The position numbers and the translations under genes are program-made. Shown piece by piece: positions 24,497-33,188 of a DNA stretch of 64,000 nucleotides. Under the pieces are notes generated by a model, which saw only the letters and a list, made by a program, of their open reading frames with translations, did no database searches and was not told the DNA's origin. Origin of the DNA: Thermoplasmatales archaeon (GTDB lineage Archaea > Thermoplasmatota > Thermoplasmata > Thermoplasmatales > Thermoplasmataceae); assembly GCA_014874365.1 (NCBI GenBank), contig JACWAH010000020.1:1-64000 (forward strand), written 5' to 3'. Within the stretch, counting starts at the first letter, position 1. Every line of letters starts with the position of its first letter.

Positions 24497-25870
24497 TTAG
24501 TTTGGTACTCCCGCTTTCATAACCTTGTCGTAATCCTCTGACGAAATCTTCCCCGTTTTAAGTGCAAGTTCCTTGATGGACTTGCCCGTATGCATAGATT
24601 CCTGGACTATCTTTGCAACCGTGTCATACCCGAGGTATGGGTTCATCAGAGCTGCAGAGCCAAAACTCGTCTCAAGGTGACGCTTGCAAATTTCGACTTC
24701 AGGTTCCAGGCCGTCAATCAGCTTTTCCCTGAACATCTTTACCCCATTCGTAAGGATGTCAAGGGATCGGGAAAGCTCAAGATCAATTCCGGGCATCATA
24801 ACGTTCAACTCGAGTTGCCCGGCCTGAACAGACATATTCACCGCCTGCTGGCTGCCTACTACGGAATGGCAGATAATATTCATAGCCTCTGCAATTGAAG
24901 GATTTATCTTTCCAGGCATTATGGATGAGCCCTGCTGGACGGCTGGGATCTTTATTTCATGTATGCCGGCACCAGGGCCGGAGTAAAGGAGTCTGATATC
25001 ATTCGAAATCTTGTTAAGGTCAAGAGCGAGATTAGAAACCGAATTCATGACTCTTGAGAAGTCTGACTGGAACTGCATTATTCCCGGGAGATTTGGGGAG
25101 GGAATCCACGAAATGCCAGTCAGTTCCGACAGGGCCTTCACTACCTCAGCCTGGAACCCTTTTGGGGTGTTGATTCCAGTTCCAACTGCAGTTCCTCCGA
25201 TGTTAAGCTCTCTCAGGAACTCGATTGCGTTTTCCAACCCTTTCACGTCCCTCGATACGCCATAAGAGTACGCGGACATCTCTACTCCAAGAGTAACGGG
25301 CGCAGCATCCTGAAGATGCGTTCTGCCTGGTTTCACAACAGTCTTCATCTGAACTGCTTTCCTGTCAAATGACTCGGCTAGTTTCTTTGCCTCCGAAATT
25401 AGTTTCAGGGCTTTCTTCATTGCGGTCAACCTCATCATAGTGGGGAAAACATCGTTAGTGCTCTGGGCCATATTCACGTGGTCATTAGGGTGAATTACGC
25501 TGTATTCGCCAGCTTGCCTGCCCAGCAGTTCCAGAGCAACATTGGCAATCACCTCATTGGAATTCATGTTGAAAGAAGTTCCAGCCCCGGCCTGGAATAT
25601 GTCGATCCTGAAATCGGATAGATGGTAACCGGAGGAAATTTTGTCGCAGGCCTTTGCGATAACTTCCGCCTTCTCTTTTGGAAGTTTTCCTATCTTTGCG
25701 TTTGTGATAGCTGCGGCCTTTTTGATAGTAACCATGGATATTACATGGTCAGAATCTGCAGTCTGTCCCGAAATCCTGAAGTTGTCAATTGCCCGGTGGG
25801 TATTGACGCCATAAAAAGCCCCTTCAGGGAGTGTAACCTCGCCCAAAACATCATGCTCTTTTCTTGCCAT
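24497..25870 (-). CDS. aspA: Aspartate ammonia-lyase (aspartase/fumarase superfamily)
   Basis: A 457-residue lyase. The superfamily signature GSSIMPGKINPSIAE is near residue 316, TSFNMNSNEVIANVALE near 100, and the catalytic His region PNDHVNMAQSTND near 127. The N-terminal YGVNTHRAIDNFRISG fits aspartase better than fumarase C, whose equivalent usually reads YGAQTQRS. It would release ammonia from aspartate to give fumarate, feeding the citric acid cycle next to KorAB. GTATATAC (25890-25897) is centred 23.5 bases before the ATG, indicating a leaderless transcript. Fumarase remains a possible alternative. Confidence 0.8.
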   Translation of the reverse strand: MARKEHDVLGEVTLPEGAFYGVNTHRAIDNFRISGQTADSDHVISMVTIKKAAAITNAKIGKLPKEKAEVIAKACDKISSGYHLSDFRIDIFQAGAGTSFNMNSNEVIANVALELLGRQAGEYSVIHPNDHVNMAQSTNDVFPTMMRLTAMKKALKLISEAKKLAESFDRKAVQMKTVVKPGRTHLQDAAPVTLGVEMSAYSYGVSRDVKGLENAIEFLRELNIGGTAVGTGINTPKGFQAEVVKALSELTGISWIPSPNLPGIMQFQSDFSRVMNSVSNLALDLNKISNDIRLLYSGPGAGIHEIKIPAVQQGSSIMPGKINPSIAEAMNIICHSVVGSQQAVNMSVQAGQLELNVMMPGIDLELSRSLDILTNGVKMFREKLIDGLEPEVEICKRHLETSFGSAALMNPYLGYDTVAKIVQESMHTGKSIKELALKTGKISSEDYDKVMKAGVPN

Positions 25871-25889
25871 GACAAGGAATCGAATGCAA

Positions 25890-25939
25890 GTATATACGCA
25901 AGTCGCAGTACTTTTAAACGCCTCAAAAATGTATTATAT
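25890..25939. promoter_or_regulatory. Divergent promoters of aspA and korAB
   Basis: The palindromic GTATATAC at 25890-25897 serves aspA on the minus strand. TATTATAT at 25932-25939 is the best TATA match for korA on the plus strand. They are separate elements about 40 bases apart. Confidence 0.45.
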
Positions 25940-25973
25940 CGACGTGAGATAGCTGGGGGACTGGTTGAGAATA

Positions 25974-27707
25974 ATGAGAGAAGATGAGGTTATCATTAGG
26001 GTTGCAGGGGCTGCCGGGGACGGAGTCCAGTCTGCGGGGCAGATCATTGCAAAGACCTTTTCAAGGAAAGGGTTGAACGTAATGACTTACAATTATTATC
26101 AGGATATCGTGAGAGGGGGGCAAAGCTGGTACCAGATCAGGGCTTCCCACAAGAAAGTTCGATCACAGGGGGACGGGCTCGACATCCTGATTGCACTTAA
26201 CAAAGATGGAGTGGAAAGGCACACCAACCCGGATATAAACGAAGGGGGTGCCTCTCCTCTTTCGGGTCTAGCCATTTTCGACACCGCGATCACAGGATAT
26301 ACAGAGAGAAAGGTGGACTACATGCCTTTGCCACTCGTAGAGTTGGCATCGAAACACAGCAGCTTTCCCCTCATGAAGAATACCGTAGCCATCGGAGCGG
26401 CCATGGCTGCTACTGGTGTGGACTTTGAAACTCTTTCTTCTGTAATATTGGATGTTTTCGGAAAGAAAGGTAAGGTATCCGAGCAAAACGTCAACGCCGC
26501 AAAGGAAGGATACGATCACTACCTTTCGAAGCACAAGCCGATTGGGAAGAAACTCGTATTCGGAGACAAAAAGAAGTACCTGATGGGTGGAGGAGAAGCT
26601 GTCGGGTTGGGAGCAGTGCGCGGTGGGTTGAAAATGTACATTGGCTATCCAATGACCCCAGCCTCGTCCACACTTCATTATCTTGCGGCTCACTCCAAGG
26701 ACTTCGGTATCTTCGTCAAGATTCCAGAGGATGAAATATCGGCACTTAACATGACTATCGGGGCAAACTATGCTGGAGCAAGAGCCATGACCGGTTCATC
26801 AGGCGGCGGATTCTCGCTCATGGTCGAAGCACTTGGGCTAGCGGGAATGCTTGAGATTCCGGTAGTGATCTATGAGTCGCAGAGACCCGGGCCATCGACC
26901 GGGTTGCCAACGAAGACAGAACAGGGAGACCTGAATCTGGTGCTTGGGGCGTCCCAGGGGGACTTTCCCAGGATCGTCTTGAGTCCGAGAAGTGCCGAAG
27001 ATTGCATAAGCCTGACATCGGAGGCAATGAATCTCGCACAGAAGTACCAAACTCCGGTAATAATAATGTCAGATCTGTACCTGGCTGAACACAGCGAGAC
27101 GGTAGACGAGATAAATCCTGAATTCGCGATCGACGATGGAGACAGGCCAAGAGACAATGCGGCTGATTACAGGAGGTACCTGCTTACGAAATCCGGAATA
27201 TCTCCAAGAGCAATTCCAGGACAGAAGGGCCTTATGCACAACGAAGACTCAGATGAGCACGATGAGCGCGGTGACGTAGTGAGCGACGCCGAAACCGATC
27301 CTACAAAGCGTGTTTCCATGATGGAAAAAAGAATGAAGAAGCTCGACGGGTACATAGCGGAGATGCCTCAAACTGATACTTATATGCTGGAAGATGCCGA
27401 ATTCGTGGTAATACAGTGGGGTTCCACTGCTGGCGTTTCTGAAGAGGCAATTGATATTCTCAGGTCGAAGGGACACAAGGTTGGTTTAATTGAAATTAAC
27501 AGGGTATTCCCCTTGAACCCGGATATTGAGAAACTATGTTCCGGAAAAAAGAAGGTACTAGTGGCAGAAAACAACTTCACGGGGCAGTTTAACCGCCTGC
27601 TGAAAGCCGAATTCGGGCTGAAGACCACCCTGGTAAGGAAATTTAACGGAGAAGCATTTTATCCAAACGAACTGGCTGGTTTAATAGAGGGAGAAATAAA
27701 GAGGTGA
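25974..27707 (+). CDS. korA: 2-oxoacid:ferredoxin oxidoreductase, fused gamma-alpha subunit
   Basis: A 577-residue subunit joining the gamma domain (residues 1-190; GAAGDGVQSAGQIIAKTFSR) to the alpha domain (from about 200; GEAVGLGAVRGGLKMYIGYPMTPAS, then SGGGFSLMVEALGLAGMLEIPVV). With KorB it oxidises 2-oxoacids such as 2-oxoglutarate or branched-chain oxoacids to acyl-CoA, reducing ferredoxin. The fusion is common in Thermoplasmata, Sulfolobales and haloarchaea. The alpha domain lacks the residues needed to name one substrate. Start: an ATG at 25974; an in-frame TTG at 25965 is closer to the leaderless distance from TATTATAT at 25932 and cannot be excluded. The stop overlaps korB as GTGA. 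Confidence 0.9.
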   Translation: MREDEVIIRVAGAAGDGVQSAGQIIAKTFSRKGLNVMTYNYYQDIVRGGQSWYQIRASHKKVRSQGDGLDILIALNKDGVERHTNPDINEGGASPLSGLAIFDTAITGYTERKVDYMPLPLVELASKHSSFPLMKNTVAIGAAMAATGVDFETLSSVILDVFGKKGKVSEQNVNAAKEGYDHYLSKHKPIGKKLVFGDKKKYLMGGGEAVGLGAVRGGLKMYIGYPMTPASSTLHYLAAHSKDFGIFVKIPEDEISALNMTIGANYAGARAMTGSSGGGFSLMVEALGLAGMLEIPVVIYESQRPGPSTGLPTKTEQGDLNLVLGASQGDFPRIVLSPRSAEDCISLTSEAMNLAQKYQTPVIIMSDLYLAEHSETVDEINPEFAIDDGDRPRDNAADYRRYLLTKSGISPRAIPGQKGLMHNEDSDEHDERGDVVSDAETDPTKRVSMMEKRMKKLDGYIAEMPQTDTYMLEDAEFVVIQWGSTAGVSEEAIDILRSKGHKVGLIEINRVFPLNPDIEKLCSGKKKVLVAENNFTGQFNRLLKAEFGLKTTLVRKFNGEAFYPNELAGLIEGEIKR

Positions 27708-28567
27708 AAAAATTGGTTACATTAAATGAATATAATGGGAAGATCAGGCCCGACTGGTGCCCGGCATGTGGAAATTTCGCTCAACTGTCTGCAATTAAGA
27801 ATGTGCTGGTTGAACTGGCAATTGAACCGGAAAACGTAGCGGTTATTTCGGGAATAGGCTGCTCCAGCAACCTTCCAGAATTCATTCACGCCTACGGATT
27901 TCATGGACTGCATGGCAGATTGATACCAGTGGCTTCCGGAGTCAAATGGGCCAACAGAAAACTAACGGTTATAGGCTACGGTGGCGACGGCGATGGATTC
28001 TTTGAGGGCACACAGCACTTCTACCACACGGCGAAGAGAAACGTTGACATTACATACATTGTATCCGATAATCAGATATTCGGGTTGACCACTGGCCAGG
28101 CATCGCCAACATCGGAGATAGGCTTTATTTCCAAAACCACTCCTGACGGAAACATTGAAAAACCGGTAAACCCGCTGGCATTTGCGCTTGCTGCAGGAGC
28201 TACCTTTGTGGCAAGATCCTTTTCTGGCGATCCAAAGCACCTGCAGGAAGTGATCAAGCGGGGAATTCTTCATAAAGGGTTTTCATTCATAGACGTTTTC
28301 AGCCCCTGCGTTACTTTCAACAAGACAAACACATACGATTACTTCAGGAAGCGCGTTTACAAATACACAGCTGAAAATCCGGAAGATTTCGAGCAGGCAT
28401 ACAGGGCTGCGCATGAATGGGGAGATAAAATCCCGATAGGAATATTCTACCAGAAAAAAGAATCCACGTACGAGGATATGGACCCCGTTATCTCTTCTTC
28501 CGAAGTACCTATTGCGGCAAGACCCTATAGAAAACTCGACCCGGAAGACTACGCAGAATTTCTCTGA
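27704..28567 (+). CDS. korB: 2-oxoacid:ferredoxin oxidoreductase beta subunit
   Basis: A 287-residue thiamin diphosphate-binding subunit. WCPACGNFAQL near residue 18 has two of the 4Fe-4S cysteines and GIGCSSNLPEF near 49 a third; the fourth lies in FSPCVTF near 202. The ThDP/Mg motif is GYGGDGDGFFEG near 93, followed by DNQIFGLTTGQASPTSE near 123. The lack of an extra ferredoxin domain or delta subunit matches the two-subunit archaeal type. The start is GTG, overlapping the korA stop. LTTGQASPTS is the classical substrate-loop sequence of this family. Confidence 0.93.
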   Translation: MKKLVTLNEYNGKIRPDWCPACGNFAQLSAIKNVLVELAIEPENVAVISGIGCSSNLPEFIHAYGFHGLHGRLIPVASGVKWANRKLTVIGYGGDGDGFFEGTQHFYHTAKRNVDITYIVSDNQIFGLTTGQASPTSEIGFISKTTPDGNIEKPVNPLAFALAAGATFVARSFSGDPKHLQEVIKRGILHKGFSFIDVFSPCVTFNKTNTYDYFRKRVYKYTAENPEDFEQAYRAAHEWGDKIPIGIFYQKKESTYEDMDPVISSSEVPIAARPYRKLDPEDYAEFL

Positions 28568-28744
28568 AAGCATTCAGGCATTGGCAGTTTGATTGGATGG
28601 TCAGAATAACACAGTCAATTAAAACCTTTAAATTTATTTAACATTACTTCCTCCATAAAGTCAAGTTCCCTGCCATGTCAGCGGTTGACACCCTCTTTCC
28701 GCTTCCTAGGAATGGGCTTATTTCCGGTAAAACATCCAGGCGAC

Positions 28745-28754
28745 CTTTTAAAAT
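28745..28754 (+). promoter_or_regulatory. TATA box of the oligopeptide transporter
   Basis: CTTTTAAAAT is centred 26.5 bases before an ATG at 28776, which begins a mini-ORF rather than the binding protein. A second T/A-rich candidate, CCTTTAAATTTA, lies further up near 28624-28635. Confidence 0.45.
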
Positions 28755-28775
28755 CTGGCGCAAAGTAATAAATAC

Positions 28776-28817
28776 ATGAGTTTCAATGGACTTGACGGAG
28801 GTTACTATGGAAAGTAA
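28776..28817 (+). CDS. Thirteen-codon leader mini-ORF
   Basis: ATG at 28776 opens a frame encoding MSFNGLDGGYYGK, ending in TAA at 28815-28817. It begins where a leaderless transcript from the TATA-like box at 28745-28754 should begin and overlaps the binding-protein start in another frame. Its GGA-GGT codons also form the ribosome-binding sequence of the binding-protein gene. It may couple or regulate translation of that gene, or be chance. Confidence 0.3.
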   Translation: MSFNGLDGGYYGK

Positions 28818-31545
28818 CACGGATAATACACCTAAAGGAACAGGCGGGTCAGAACCTATTGTACCCCCAAGGAAACCATCATCAGTAGCAAAATGGCAGG
28901 CAATAACTGTTGTTTTGATATTGGCAGTGGCAGCTCTTGCGGTTGCATATGCTCTGAAATCGCCTAGTAGCAGCAGCAGCACGACAGGCCCATCATTACC
29001 ATCAATAAGCGGTTATACACCGACAGCAACACTGGGCCAGAGCTATGGATTTGACATAAGTGTGAACAGCAGTTTTTCGAACGCGACGTTTTATTTTGGT
29101 GACGGAACCCACACGACTTATACCGCAACAAACGTATCTAACGGTATGATTTCGGTTTCGCATAAGTATAACACAGCGGGAGAGTACTACATATACTACA
29201 CGATGAACTTTGGCAAAAATATGCTGAACAATGCCCAAAGCCTGATACCATTAACTGTATCGCCGACCATAACTGCAGATCAGGCAATTGCACAGTTTTC
29301 GGTAAATGTGTCAAGTTCGAGTTCACAGGCTATCAAGAATACCAACATATACTATCCTGGAGCTTTCTTCACATATTTCATCGGTTACACTGATATAAAC
29401 AACTCATCATACTCCGTGGCTTCTCAATCTTATGCGACCCTCTTAAACGATGTAGCAGTCCCCAGTCTTTCTGGGACGGTAAATCTGTCATCGCCTATCT
29501 ATACAGTTAACAACGCGGAAACTGGAGTATACGAGGTCCTGATTACCACCACCACTGGAACAGGAAACGCAAGTGTGGGATTCAGCAACTTAACGACAAC
29601 TACCTTTATGTTTGACTTGCCTGTGTTCGGAAACCCTGGAGTTTACACCGCGCCCATTTTCTCGACGACGAGCACGTTTACCAACGATGAAGTTGTACCA
29701 TCAGGGTTTAAGACTCTCGACGGCGCAATCGGTTATGATACCGTCAGTTATGAACTAATGTCCAATATTTACCAGTACCTGGTTCAGTATAACGGGTCAT
29801 CCAATGGATCATTCTTCCCTGAGCTCGCAACCAACCTTCCAAGTGCGGCGAATGGTGAAATTAGCTCCAATAATATGAACTACACTTTCACCATTAGAGC
29901 GAACGCAACCTGGCAGGATGGAACCCCAGTTACAGCATACGATGTGTACTACAGCTTTGTCAGAACATTGCTATTCGATGCAGGTCAACCCGGAACGCCC
30001 GGATGGATTATAGCTCAGGTATTGCTACCAGGTGATTATTACACCAGCAACACCTACCAGAACATCACCACAGCTCTAACGTACGACAACAGCACAAACT
30101 CGATAACCTTCCACTTCGTGGCTCCAGAGACACCAACATACATATTCCAGCTGCTGGCTTCAAGTGGGGACTTCATAATGAATGCCAACTGGCTCATCGC
30201 ACACGGAGCAGGGATAACCTTCACGCAGGCAGGATTCAACGCTTACAAGGCGCAGGGTAACGCAGTGAACTATAATCAATATGTTCAGTTCCATGCAATG
30301 GCCGATGGTCCATACATGATAGAATATGTTAGTCCCGGTTCAGAAGTAGTTCTTGTAGCAAACCCTGACTTCCAGTCACCGGGTCCATGGTACCCCGCTG
30401 CAAAGGAAACAACAGTCAACATTGTATATGTTTCAACCTACAACACAGCGGTGCTCAACCTAGAGTCTGGATCCGCGCAGACAGCAGCCGGCATCCCAAC
30501 AACCGTTTGGAGCCAGGTTCTCGCCATGCAGAACAACCATATCATCAACATATACCCGGTTCCTACACTGGACATCTATTGGTTCAACATCAACGCGAAT
30601 GTGAACCTGACAATGCTGAGCGCGCTTTACCCAACTTCGAACCTACCAGCGACATTGTTCACTTCCCTTGCAATGAGGCAGGTGTTATCATACACTTTCA
30701 ACTACCAGTACTATATCAACCAGCAGCTGGGAAACAAGGTGTACAACACAATATTCGGCGCTAACTACGCGGGAATGCTACCTACAGGAATGCTGTACGC
30801 ACAGAACCTATCAAATCTCGTTGCCGCCGGTGCACCAGCACCCACATTCGATCTAATTACGGCACACCACTACTGGAGCCAGTTCATCAACAGCTCTGCG
30901 AACGCAGTATTCGGGATTACGTCCAACGGAATGTACAACGGCAAACAGCTGAGCTTCCCGATCATTACTTTCGATCAGGATCCAGTTGACGAAGCGGCAG
31001 CAGCCACATGGGCAAGTAACCTGTCACAAGTGATATTCGGTACCTCAGCTGACTCCGGTCAGTTCCCCGTTGCACCCACGAGTTTCGTCAACCTGCTTGG
31101 ATACATGGTACAGGGACAAAACCCCGCGCCAATCTATGAACTTGGCTGGGCTCCAGACTATCCTAACCCCACGGATTACATGGGACCGATGGCACTTCCA
31201 ATCAACTCAAGCACGTATCCAGGTGCGAACGACTTTACCCCATATTGGTTCAATGGCAACGCAAGCAACCCAACTCCAAACGGAACCGAAGCAGCAACAT
31301 TGACCACCATGGTTAATGAGTATGCCAACGGTACAAACGCAACTCTACCGCAAGCTAAGCAGCAGGCCGCATTCCAGCAGATGAATGAGAACTTGGTAAA
31401 CATGAGCTTCTACGTATACCTATTCCAGGCATATGGATTCCAGCTCATCTCATCCAAAGTGCCATCTAATGTTGTCTACCAAGACCTGGAAAATGTCATG
31501 ATATCGGCTTCCGGATATTTGTACAACTACTTCTATACCACTTAA
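28807..31545 (+). CDS. Oligopeptide ABC transporter substrate-binding protein with PKD-like domain
   Basis: A 912-residue extracellular binding protein. Residues about 30-52 are a single hydrophobic segment followed by a Ser-rich stretch, which anchors it as a type II protein. A beta-rich region near 75-150 with YFGDGTHTTY and HKYNTAGEYYI matches a PKD-like immunoglobulin fold. From about 290 the SBP_bac_5 fold follows, with NYTFTIRANATWQDGTPVTAYDVYYSF and a C-terminal ELGWAPDYPNPTDYMGP. It captures peptides outside the membrane. Many Asn-x-Ser/Thr sequons suggest glycosylation. GGAGGT at 28797-28802 supports the ATG at 28807 over 28786. It is followed by a strong T-rich terminator, so it may be made in excess over the permease. 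Confidence 0.88.
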   Translation: MESNTDNTPKGTGGSEPIVPPRKPSSVAKWQAITVVLILAVAALAVAYALKSPSSSSSTTGPSLPSISGYTPTATLGQSYGFDISVNSSFSNATFYFGDGTHTTYTATNVSNGMISVSHKYNTAGEYYIYYTMNFGKNMLNNAQSLIPLTVSPTITADQAIAQFSVNVSSSSSQAIKNTNIYYPGAFFTYFIGYTDINNSSYSVASQSYATLLNDVAVPSLSGTVNLSSPIYTVNNAETGVYEVLITTTTGTGNASVGFSNLTTTTFMFDLPVFGNPGVYTAPIFSTTSTFTNDEVVPSGFKTLDGAIGYDTVSYELMSNIYQYLVQYNGSSNGSFFPELATNLPSAANGEISSNNMNYTFTIRANATWQDGTPVTAYDVYYSFVRTLLFDAGQPGTPGWIIAQVLLPGDYYTSNTYQNITTALTYDNSTNSITFHFVAPETPTYIFQLLASSGDFIMNANWLIAHGAGITFTQAGFNAYKAQGNAVNYNQYVQFHAMADGPYMIEYVSPGSEVVLVANPDFQSPGPWYPAAKETTVNIVYVSTYNTAVLNLESGSAQTAAGIPTTVWSQVLAMQNNHIINIYPVPTLDIYWFNINANVNLTMLSALYPTSNLPATLFTSLAMRQVLSYTFNYQYYINQQLGNKVYNTIFGANYAGMLPTGMLYAQNLSNLVAAGAPAPTFDLITAHHYWSQFINSSANAVFGITSNGMYNGKQLSFPIITFDQDPVDEAAAATWASNLSQVIFGTSADSGQFPVAPTSFVNLLGYMVQGQNPAPIYELGWAPDYPNPTDYMGPMALPINSSTYPGANDFTPYWFNGNASNPTPNGTEAATLTTMVNEYANGTNATLPQAKQQAAFQQMNENLVNMSFYVYLFQAYGFQLISSKVPSNVVYQDLENVMISASGYLYNYFYTT

Positions 31546-31555
31546 GGAAGTAGTT

Positions 31556-31603
31556 AATTTTTATTTTTTATAATTTTTATTTTTTTTCTTTTTTTAGTTT
31601 TTA
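31556..31603 (+). terminator. T-rich archaeal transcription terminator
   Basis: Beginning about ten bases after the binding-protein stop, a run of some 48 bases is almost all T with a few A, G and C, including a T8 and a T7 tract. Poly-T tracts without a hairpin are the standard archaeal termination signal. Confidence 0.75.
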
Positions 31604-31988
31604 AAATTGTGGTTTTATATCATGGTGACAACACAACCCTAACAAATTTTAGAGTTGCAATATTATTGCTTTACACGCATTTCATGTGTATCCCAGAACA
31701 AAACAAAACTGCTTGAGTTTGGTACAAATACACTTATCGACAAGAATCGGTGATCTCAGATTGTGCCCACCTCAAGACCCCGGATTTGACAACGCTCTTT
31801 CAATTACAACTGCAAAGAATAAGAAGGAATAAATCGGGAAACAGTGAAAAATCAGGTTTTTGAGTTTTGCAGTGAAAATAAATGCGTTTCACCAGGATCA
31901 AGTTTGGTTTCATCGAAGTTCACAAGATTGCTCAAGGGTCCGTTCTGCGGACGATGTGCTGATTGGGCTCACCGCCAATACAACAAGA
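31604..31988. other. Non-coding gap between binding protein and permease genes
   Basis: About 385 bases without a convincing gene. A plus-strand frame from 31844 continues into the permease and contains two cysteine pairs, but the promoter at 31989-31996 and the permease signature favour a start at 32021. No repeat, tRNA or clear hairpin was found. Confidence 0.4.
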
Positions 31989-31996
31989 TTAAATAT
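31989..31996 (+). promoter_or_regulatory. TATA box of the oligopeptide permease operon
   Basis: TTAAATAT is centred 28-29 bases before the ATG at 32021 and is the reason for preferring that start over the much longer frame from 31844. Confidence 0.45.
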
Positions 31997-32020
31997 CTAT
32001 ATTTACATCCTATGCAGCGT

Positions 32021-33175
32021 ATGGAACTGAAATACTTCATATTGAGAAGATCGCTGGTCATCATACCTACTCTTATGGGACTTACTGTTATAACCTTCAT
32101 TCTTCTTTGGGGGCTGGGCCCGGAACTGATTTACAGGGGGATAAACTCTTCACCTAAAGTGAATATTCCCCTGAGCCAGCAAGCTCTTATCCTGTCGCAG
32201 AATGGCTTCAGTGCCGCAGTCGTTAACGGGAAACTTGTTTTTACCAATCCAATAGGAATGTACTTCAATTTCGTTTCGGATTTATTCAGGGGAAACTGGG
32301 GATACATAATAGGCCAACCTCTTACTGCCCCTACACTGCAAGCTATAGAATTCTATTTTCCTAATACTATACAGCTGGCTGTTGGCGCCACGGTAATGGC
32401 GCTTTTGATAGCCATGCCTCTTGGAACATATATAGGGGCAAGGCCAAACAGTGCATCCGATCAGGTAGGGAGGATCTTTTCGTTGAGCGGATATGCGTTG
32501 CCCGCTTTCTGGCTCGGATTGGTGCTGATTGTTCTCTTTGGAAACAACGGAACCGCGGGATTTGGGAATGGTACGTCCGGAAATACGCCAGTCGGAATAA
32601 TTCCGTATCTTAACATCTTCCCATATTTCGGAAACGGGACAGAATTTTTGTCTACAACGGCACCCAAGGGCTTCTTCAGCTCCACTTTTGGCCAGACTCT
32701 CCCGACTCACATTTTTCTGATTGACTCCCTGATAGCTGGTAAATTGAACTATTTCGTGATCGCGCTTGCTCACATGGTACTCCCTGTAGCTACGGTTACG
32801 TATGGGGTGCTTGCCGGGATTCTCAGGTTTATTAGGGCTGGAATGGTCGACGCCTCAGGACAGGAGTTTGTTAAGACAGCAAGGGCCAAAGGCGTTCCTG
32901 AGGGACAGGTTATCAAGAAACATATTAGAAAAAATGCATTGCTCCCAACGGTTACGGTGTTAGGATTGCTCATCTCCGGACTCTTGGGGGGAGTGGTAAC
33001 GGTGGAGATTGTTTTCAATTACAAGGGAATAGGTTGGCTTGCAGTTCAAGCTGCTTTGAATTACCAGGCGTGGGGAATACTCGCTATTACTTTCCTGTTC
33101 GGCATTATCTTGATGGTTACAAACCTGATTGTGGATGTAGTTTACGCTTTTATGGACCCGAGGATCAGATATTGA
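32021..33175 (+). CDS. Oligopeptide ABC transporter permease, DppB/OppB type
   Basis: A 384-residue inner permease. The N-terminal helix FILRRSLVIIPTLMGLTVITFILLW is typical of the DppB group, followed by a large extracytoplasmic loop and five more membrane helices. The EAA coupling motif VDASGQEFVKTARAKGVPEGQVIKKHIRKNA near residue 285 contacts the ATPases. The loop around residues 165-225 is Gly/Asn-rich and longer than in bacterial DppB. The start is the ATG at 32021, nearest the predicted leaderless position; an ATG at 32012 is a close alternative. It pairs with the DppC-type gene 13 bases downstream. Confidence 0.9.
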   Translation: MELKYFILRRSLVIIPTLMGLTVITFILLWGLGPELIYRGINSSPKVNIPLSQQALILSQNGFSAAVVNGKLVFTNPIGMYFNFVSDLFRGNWGYIIGQPLTAPTLQAIEFYFPNTIQLAVGATVMALLIAMPLGTYIGARPNSASDQVGRIFSLSGYALPAFWLGLVLIVLFGNNGTAGFGNGTSGNTPVGIIPYLNIFPYFGNGTEFLSTTAPKGFFSSTFGQTLPTHIFLIDSLIAGKLNYFVIALAHMVLPVATVTYGVLAGILRFIRAGMVDASGQEFVKTARAKGVPEGQVIKKHIRKNALLPTVTVLGLLISGLLGGVVTVEIVFNYKGIGWLAVQAALNYQAWGILAITFLFGIILMVTNLIVDVVYAFMDPRIRY

Positions 33176-33188
33176 AAGGGTGTTGGAA

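Noticed and set aside
24497-25870. Fumarase C instead of aspartase
   Set aside because: The N-terminal THRAIDNFRISG resembles aspartases more than fumarases, but this was not excluded by experiment or phylogeny.
31844-32020. A 59-residue N-terminal extension of the permease with two cysteine pairs
   Set aside because: A TATA-like box lies inside it at leaderless distance from the ATG at 32021, and the permease family begins at the first membrane helix.
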